Of a stretch of DNA of 64,000 nt, positions 59,040 through 64,000 are shown piece by piece. The stretch lies in assembly GCA_964590225.1 (NCBI GenBank), contig CAZPWS010000002.1, positions 62,001-126,000 on the forward strand. The letters run 5' to 3'. Made by a program: the position numbers and the translations under genes. The notes below the pieces were generated by a model. The model did no database searches. It was not told the DNA's origin and was given only the letters and a program-made list of their open reading frames with translations. The number at the start of each line of letters is the position of its first letter. Positions within the stretch are counted from its first letter, which is position 1. The stretch comes from JAEUSG01 sp964590225 (GTDB lineage Bacteria; Fibrobacterota; OXYB2-FULL-49-7; JAEUSG01).

Positions 59040-61754
59040 TCAAGTTTCGTTGTAAAGTCTGACCTCGAATATTCTAGCACTTCTAGAACCATGCGTTTTA
59101 GTCACAAGAATGCGAATCCTCTCCACTTGTCTCTGAGTGAATCTATGTACACACCGGCGATTGAAATTGCCTTTGACCTGCGCAATAGGATACCAGGTGC
59201 CGTTATAAAAACCGTCCACCAAATAATCGCTGATCAATGATTCCGGTTCTCCGGTAAGCGGCTCCAGCATGGAAGGATTGTTCATGTCCGTATCAAAAGT
59301 CAGATATATGGCACTCAGGTTTGTCGGTTGGTCGAAAGAGAGTTCAAGCCACTGCGGCAGTGATTGATCAGGATCGCTGACCCATGCGTAATTTCCGGCA
59401 TCAAGGATTCGGCCATAACCGTTGACTACACTGGAACCACGACAATCAGCCAAACGCTCTTGAGGTTTCGTAAGGCTGATGCTGTGGGCTTCCCAGCGTA
59501 TATTGGGAAATTCCTCATCGGGCTGTCTCCGTTCAGACCGAGTCCAGTCCAGCGGCGGCATCACAAGGAGCCCCCAAGCTAATCCGGGTGTCCTGTCGAC
59601 TCTGGCCCAGAGATACCTCAGTTCCACTTCAAGGTCAAGATCAAATTTGACCCATAGACTGCTACGGGGCGGCACTAATGCTTTGGGAGCAGCTAATTCT
59701 TTTCTGCTAATATCGTAACCATCCGGATCTTGCTGGTCAAAAAGATGAAGGGTCACTGTGATTGGCGCATCGGTCTCATTGCGAAATCTGGACCAGATAG
59801 CCCGGATTCGGCTATTTTCGGTGCGTGGAAAGAAAACCGCACGCTCCTGATCCAGAGGCAAGAATCCCTTTTCTATCCCCAAGTGCCAGGGAAAAAATTC
59901 GCTTCGGGAATAACTCGATTCAGTAATCCGCGCCAATCGCGCCAAATCAAGACAATCTTCGTTTTTAACACCAGGGACATAGTGATCGTCCTTGAGAAGC
60001 GCTTGTTGAAGTTCGCGGATATGTTGTCTCCCCAATTCTCTTGGCGTTACCCTTTTTTCGAGGCAAAGCGATACGGCGGTGGCTGCCGCTTGTGCCATAG
60101 CGGCGATGGTACCCTGAATCCGCGCCGTCCCCAGTGCCACATGCGAGACACTGGCGCAACGCCCTGCAAACAGAAGGTTGGAGATATTCTTTGAATAGAG
60201 GCTGCGAAAGGGAACTTTTACCAGCGGTACATGCGTATTGGAAAAAAAGGGGCCTTCACTGCCGGAGAATATACCCTTGGGATGGTGCAGATCAATGGGC
60301 CAGCCTGTGTGTGAAATCTTGTCTTCAAAATCACGACCCTCAATGCAGTCGTTCTGCGTCAAGACATAATCACCAACGAAACGACGGCTCTCGCGTTTAG
60401 CGTCAAAATGGGGCATGAACTTCAATTGATAATTGGCAAACGACTCTTTCTTGTCCCAGAGATTTTTCAAGAAATGATAGTATCCCAATACAATACGGAA
60501 GAGTTCATCCCGGGCCGCTTCCGCGTCGAACAGATCATCCAGCACATTGGGTGCTTCCAGCCACCAGGGAAAATAAAAGTTCTCGATATGACGACCGAAA
60601 GCATTGGGATCAAACCTCGGAACCCAGACAGGCGCTTCGTAGGCCACAGGTTTCCCTGTATCTTCAAAACGGCGTCTTTTCCCTAGCAGGCATCCGCTCA
60701 TGGTACAGTGATCATAATTTTCAGGAGCGAATTCCTCGTTATGCTGCCGTTTGGATTCGCGTCCCAAGCGGTATTTGGCGCCTGCAAAATAACCCAGCCA
60801 GCCGTCTCCTGTACAATCCATGAAGTATTTGGCGCTTGCTGATATCCGGTGGCCCTCGATCACATGAAAAGCCGTGCAGCGCCGGATAAAGTCACCCTCT
60901 GTTTCCGCGGAACAGACATGATAATCGGAAAGGACCGTAAGATTATCTTCATTCCCGCACAACTTCTCCAAAACCGTAGTCCATGAGGGCTTGTTCACAT
61001 CATCCTTGTCTGGCCGTTGCTTCCACGCATCAATATTCTTCGCATGATTGCGGATAATCTCTTCCACAATACCGCCCTCTCTGGCATGCGGTTGACGAGC
61101 GGAGGCTCCGTTAAAATTGATACCTGCCTCGGAGGAAGCATTGCCACCCAGAACGGGACGGTTATTGATGAGCAGTGTCTTGAGTCCGCGCCTTGCCGCT
61201 ATGATAGCCGCCGGTACCCCGGCAGGCCCCCCACCAGCGATAATGAGATCAAAATCACCCACGGGCTTCGGATCCATGCTGATATTTTTTATTCGGGCTC
61301 GTTCCCTGATATATGCCTCGACCGGCCTCGGCGGAACCGTATCCATGTCCGAGGTGATGAAGATCGCCGCAAAACGACCAAAATAGCCGGTCTCGTCACA
61401 CGCCACTACGGTTGATTCACCCTCAGGAAGATTAAAATCTCCGGCGCACTGCCAATACCAGTCGTGGGTAGGCAGGCTACCGAGGCTTGGAACCGATTTC
61501 TGACCGTTAATTTTAAAATGGAACAAACCGGGATTGTGCGGATGCAGCCAGTTTTTAGTTCTGACCCAAAAACGGTAGGTTCCATCAGCCGGAATGGTAA
61601 AGGTGGCCACGGCGTCGCGCACTGGCGTACCTGGTTCATGACACGCGAGAAGATAGGGAGAACCCATCAGATGGGCGAATTGGGTATCTAGTTTCCACTC
61701 GCCCTTGTCCTGAAAATCTGCGGCATCAAGCCAGAGCTCTGTTGAAGCAATCAT
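59040..61754 (-). CDS. FAD-dependent oxidoreductase with carbohydrate-binding-like ends
   Basis: 904 residues. An N-terminal beta-sandwich (GTYRFWVRTKNWLHPHNPG) precedes a FAD_oxidored (PF12831-type) domain starting with DLIIAGGGPAGVPAAIIAARRG and then GGNASSEAGINFNGASARQP, plus FMDCTGDGWLGYFAGAKYRLG. The C-terminal 130 residues resemble an F5/8-type C domain (WLELSFDQPTNLSAIYLTFD). No signal peptide is seen, so it may be cytoplasmic or leave by another route. GC content is visibly higher than in neighbours, which suggests recent transfer; relatives are frequent in PVC bacteria. The ATG overlaps the stop of a gene relic in an ATGA. Confidence 0.75.
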   Translation of the reverse strand: MIASTELWLDAADFQDKGEWKLDTQFAHLMGSPYLLACHEPGTPVRDAVATFTIPADGTYRFWVRTKNWLHPHNPGLFHFKINGQKSVPSLGSLPTHDWYWQCAGDFNLPEGESTVVACDETGYFGRFAAIFITSDMDTVPPRPVEAYIRERARIKNISMDPKPVGDFDLIIAGGGPAGVPAAIIAARRGLKTLLINNRPVLGGNASSEAGINFNGASARQPHAREGGIVEEIIRNHAKNIDAWKQRPDKDDVNKPSWTTVLEKLCGNEDNLTVLSDYHVCSAETEGDFIRRCTAFHVIEGHRISASAKYFMDCTGDGWLGYFAGAKYRLGRESKRQHNEEFAPENYDHCTMSGCLLGKRRRFEDTGKPVAYEAPVWVPRFDPNAFGRHIENFYFPWWLEAPNVLDDLFDAEAARDELFRIVLGYYHFLKNLWDKKESFANYQLKFMPHFDAKRESRRFVGDYVLTQNDCIEGRDFEDKISHTGWPIDLHHPKGIFSGSEGPFFSNTHVPLVKVPFRSLYSKNISNLLFAGRCASVSHVALGTARIQGTIAAMAQAAATAVSLCLEKRVTPRELGRQHIRELQQALLKDDHYVPGVKNEDCLDLARLARITESSYSRSEFFPWHLGIEKGFLPLDQERAVFFPRTENSRIRAIWSRFRNETDAPITVTLHLFDQQDPDGYDISRKELAAPKALVPPRSSLWVKFDLDLEVELRYLWARVDRTPGLAWGLLVMPPLDWTRSERRQPDEEFPNIRWEAHSISLTKPQERLADCRGSSVVNGYGRILDAGNYAWVSDPDQSLPQWLELSFDQPTNLSAIYLTFDTDMNNPSMLEPLTGEPESLISDYLVDGFYNGTWYPIAQVKGNFNRRCVHRFTQRQVERIRILVTKTHGSRSARIFEVRLYNET

Positions 61755-61906
61755 CGTACGAGCAATATTTTTTGTTTCAATTCACGCGTTCCTTCTTTTA
61801 GTCGTACCACATATAAACCTGTTGAACAAATCCGCTTCGCGGAAGCTTTAATCATATGGTCAATATAGTTTTCTCTATTACCTTGACGCAATAGATATCT
61901 TAGCCT
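61751..61906 (-). pseudogene. Relic of a secreted-protein C-terminal sorting domain
   Basis: The minus-strand frame ending at TGA 61751-61753 reads STGLYVVRLKEGTRELKQKI and LLVR, which matches the end of the sorting-like domains at 43791 and 46438 (GVYFVHVK...KKRIVLTK). It opens only at 61906. Directly upstream, in another frame, the minus strand reads FERIRLTVNKNNVKAKISIAS up to a stop at 61878, which fits the preceding half of such a domain, so a frameshift is likely. The rest of the gene is gone. The stop overlaps the FAD oxidoreductase ATG. Confidence 0.55.
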
Positions 61907-62289
61907 TTACATTATTCTTGTTAACTGTCAGCCGAATTCTTTCGAAATCTCCTTTATGTGTCCCTAATTTAACATAGGAGGAGTGCAATAAGGGAAGAAA
62001 GAATATTGTAATTGTAGGTGCAGGCCCGGGAGGCCTCACTGCCGCCATGATATTAGCCGCCCGAGGCTATAAAGTGTCCATGTTTTTTCTTACGATGACC
62101 TTATCTCTTGGGCGAAGCCTGATGGATGTATTGGGTGACTACTTCTTTATTCCAGCTTTAGATTTTAATTTCAGAGCAGAACGGCAGCGATATAGGCTCT
62201 TTTCAAAAGCAACTGGTTGAACACCTAAAAAAATTGCTGTATAGTTGGGGTTTTCGACCTCATCTCACTTCTGTGCCTGGTTCAATTGA
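61755..62289. other. 535-base region without an intact gene
   Basis: This stretch holds the two relics listed separately (minus-strand sorting-domain end, plus-strand CrtI-like fragment). A third open reading of about 55 codons on the plus strand (62163-62331) contains SFQKQLVEHLKKLLYSWGF and looks protein-like but I cannot assign it. No tRNA, intact insertion sequence or terminal repeat is seen. The promoter of the FAD gene is not obvious. The region looks like a site of repeated insertion and loss. Confidence 0.6.
61990..62220 (+). pseudogene. Truncated phytoene-desaturase-like FAD protein, start codon lost
   Basis: The plus strand reads KGRKNIVIVGAGPGGLTAAM and ILAARGYKVSMF, a clear dinucleotide-binding N-terminus of the CrtI/phytoene dehydrogenase type, and then SLMDVLGDYFFIPALDFNFRAE before a stop at 62218. 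The middle (GGR motif and beyond) is missing, and the full enzyme would be about 500 residues. A strong AGGAGGAG (61976-61983) sits at the right distance, but where ATG AAG is expected the sequence is AAT AAG, as if a G had been deleted. It is thus a decayed fragment. Confidence 0.6.
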
Positions 62290-64000
62290 TTATGCGGTGT
62301 TTATCCTTAAGTTTTTATATCGTTTTGCATAGTCGCCAGGCGTTATGTTCTCACACTCCCTGAAGACTTTTATAAAATAGGCGGGATTACTAAAACCCAC
62401 TTCAAAGCAGATTTCAGAAATATTTTTATCAGTTTTAACTAACAGTTCCTTAGCTTTCTTAATCCTCAGTAAATTCAATAGCTTTGAATAATCCGTCCCA
62501 TTATCTCGCATAATTTGGAAAAAATTATTCCTGCTTATCTTTAATGCTTTCTGAACATCATCCGTACTGTTTTTTTCATGAATGCGCTCCAATAGATACT
62601 CTTTTATTCTCAAAAATTCTTTAGCTGATTTTTGTTTGCTTTTTTTCCCGTTTAGTCTAATTAGATAAAAGAGAACGGCAGCAATAGAAATTGCAAACAA
62701 TCCGGCAGTTACCGCAACGAAACGGTTTGTTTTACTGTGTCGCAAGTGCCGAACAATAATTGAGCGTGAAAAAATATTTGATATTGATTTATTTTTATCA
62801 AAGAAGTATGCCCGAAATCCCCATGGCCCTGTCGCTGCCTCCGCAAGTAATTTTATTTTTAATCGAATAACATTCTTTACCGTATCAACCACTATTTCTT
62901 CACGATTCCCATCAACATACAGACCTGTCTCGCCTAATGGAATGGACTGTGAGGCTTTCGACCCTTCGGTTATTTTTTGATATAGAGCTTTACTGCCATT
63001 TAACAGTGATAGATTAAATACATAGTTGGAGTCACGAAGAAAGGCTCCACCTTTTTCTATTGGTGAACCAAATGGATAATTCTGATGATGCAGGTTAATT
63101 ATAAGGTAACCTGTTTGTTGCCAATCGACCAATGTGTCAAGCAAAATATTTGCATGATACCACTGGTCTCGGGTAATCTCGGTAACGGTTTTTCCCGACT
63201 TTACATCGGTTAAATATAAATCCATGATTCGTGCAGAAAAGCGTGATAATGTTGACAAATATATAGTATCCGAAGTATTCCAGTTGCTCCAGTTGCCATA
63301 ATTATTCTGGAATCTTACTTGACTATAATATTTTCCAGTATCAAGCTGGAATGGAATTATGCAATGCTCTGCAAAAAAAGGATCTCTTTCTCTTACAGCA
63401 AAAAGCGGAAATTTAGCATCGCCAATCCTAAATAGCTGCCATTCGCTTGCCCAATGGTACTCTCCGCTATATGCGGATTTGAATTTATCACAGAAGAGCA
63501 CCACTTGCGAATCGTTACTGATTCTGCAATTTTGTGGCGCAACCGGTAACGGATAAAGTTGCTTATTTGCAACCGCAAACTCATCAATTGAAACACTCCA
63601 GACACGAAACCCGCTATGTGTGTTATTTATTACAAGCTTTATGAAATTTCTTGGCAATACATATGTCAATGCCTCCTTCCACATCAAATTACCATCTATA
63701 AATAGTTCGACAGAAACGCTATCTCCTGAGAAAAATTTTATGGATGACTCGATGCAGTATATTTTACCAGGAGATAGGCTATATGTGAAATTTAAATCAT
63801 TTTTTTCGTGAATCGATGGCTGTATGGCAACAGCAAGGGAACACTCCTTTGTAAATGAACTGTTTTGAATGGCAAATAACATAAATGAAAGTTGCCCCTT
63901 GCTTCTTTCTATTTCGTTAAGGAAAAGTGAAATTAAAAAAATCTTGTTTAGCTCTCCAATTTCCTTTTTGGGGAGATTCGTACTATCGAGCCTTATGTAG
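62290..64000 (-). CDS. Membrane-anchored AraC-family regulator (second copy), 5' end outside window
   Basis: The frame is open to the window edge; the first internal ATG is at 63882, but codons upstream read YIRLDSTNLPKKEIGELNK, matching the first copy (FYIRIDSVIKELGRE), so the true start lies outside. Shared features are VSIDEFAVANKQLYPLP, a fibronectin-like part (YYSQVRFQNNYGNWSNW) and GLYVDGNREEIVVDTVKN. One membrane helix (TAGLFAISIAAVLFYLI) is followed by an AraC domain with RIKKAKELLVKTDKNISEICF and YFIKVFRECENITPGDYAKRY. It is a paralogue of the protein at 50681 and probably senses a related glycan. Confidence 0.8.
   Translation of the reverse strand, partial: YIRLDSTNLPKKEIGELNKIFLISLFLNEIERSKGQLSFMLFAIQNSSFTKECSLAVAIQPSIHEKNDLNFTYSLSPGKIYCIESSIKFFSGDSVSVELFIDGNLMWKEALTYVLPRNFIKLVINNTHSGFRVWSVSIDEFAVANKQLYPLPVAPQNCRISNDSQVVLFCDKFKSAYSGEYHWASEWQLFRIGDAKFPLFAVRERDPFFAEHCIIPFQLDTGKYYSQVRFQNNYGNWSNWNTSDTIYLSTLSRFSARIMDLYLTDVKSGKTVTEITRDQWYHANILLDTLVDWQQTGYLIINLHHQNYPFGSPIEKGGAFLRDSNYVFNLSLLNGSKALYQKITEGSKASQSIPLGETGLYVDGNREEIVVDTVKNVIRLKIKLLAEAATGPWGFRAYFFDKNKSISNIFSRSIIVRHLRHSKTNRFVAVTAGLFAISIAAVLFYLIRLNGKKSKQKSAKEFLRIKEYLLERIHEKNSTDDVQKALKISRNNFFQIMRDNGTDYSKLLNLLRIKKAKELLVKTDKNISEICFEVGFSNPAYFIKVFRECENITPGDYAKRYKNLRINTA

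Noticed and set aside
59730..60194. 154-codon plus-strand frame inside the FAD oxidoreductase gene
   Set aside because: Long antisense frames are expected in the GC-richer gene; no domain or start signal.
1..64000. CRISPR arrays, tRNA or rRNA genes, intact insertion sequences
   Set aside because: No regularly spaced direct repeats, cloverleaf sequences, rRNA-like stretches or transposase genes were seen by eye; a short tRNA could still be missed without a covariance search.

Overview
The window looks like chromosomal DNA of a Gram-negative, anaerobic-type polysaccharide degrader of the Fibrobacterota / wider FCB group. The evidence is outer-membrane beta-barrels, lipoproteins, and secreted enzymes whose C-termini carry an SPNPFN...GVY(F/V)xxxK type A sorting-like domain (ends of the genes at 43791 and 46438). 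The taxon is an inference, not read from a marker gene. Genes are tightly packed, with frequent 1-8 bp overlaps and many TTG/GTG starts. I see no rRNA, tRNA, CRISPR array or intact insertion sequence.

Layout. (1) 1-17649, minus strand: a long housekeeping and carbohydrate run. In transcription order it holds greA, pgm, an MgtC/DUF4010 membrane protein, an AGE-type sugar epimerase-like protein, yajC, def, a SpoIID-like protein, gnd, uxaE, an SDR mannonate/fructuronate oxidoreductase, a GH130 phosphorylase, a flippase-like membrane protein, a homocysteine methyltransferase, a GT2 synthase, a DUF2400 protein, a membrane protein and queG (cut by the window edge). Two near-identical 9-3-9 palindromes mark the gnd promoter region and the start codon of the flippase-like gene. 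(2) 17862-22589: an SGNH hydrolase, then a minus-strand operon of unknown purpose (Cys/His-rich exported peptide, OB-fold-like lipoprotein, MacB-like permease and ATPase, outer-membrane barrel, FMN-binding-like exported protein). (3) 22614-37946, plus strand: a NodB-type deacetylase with an altered catalytic motif, tex, a type II restriction-modification system, apt, a GT-C mannosyltransferase-like protein, yicC-rpoZ-coaBC, a degenerate family-4 uracil-DNA glycosylase, an orphan protein, a J-domain protein, an AGL-like GH13 enzyme and a two-domain GT2. (4) 37955-43782: a second type II restriction-modification pair, gatA, an AI-2E family permease, a flavin reductase. (5) 43791-58958, minus strand: a pectin-related block (PL26/PcRGLX-like rhamnogalacturonan lyase plus two secreted propeller-like proteins), preceded by a membrane-anchored AraC regulator and an outer-membrane barrel, behind tldD, trpS and a TPR/coiled-coil protein. 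(6) 59040-64000: a large FAD oxidoreductase with visibly different base composition, a 0.5 kb gene graveyard, and a second membrane-anchored AraC regulator cut by the window edge.

How the genes fit together. An exported rhamnogalacturonan lyase, uronate isomerisation and reduction enzymes (UxaE, SDR) and the pentose-phosphate enzyme Gnd suggest pectin/galacturonate use. The transmembrane AraC proteins resemble in architecture the Bacillus YesS/YtdP regulators of rhamnogalacturonan use. GH130 plus an AGE-fold protein plus Pgm suggest a beta-mannoside phosphorolysis route. These links are inferences from gene content. The least explained items are the 18.5-22.6 kb exported operon, the paired palindromes, the degenerate UDG with its orphan and J-domain neighbours, and the relics at 61.75-62.3 kb.
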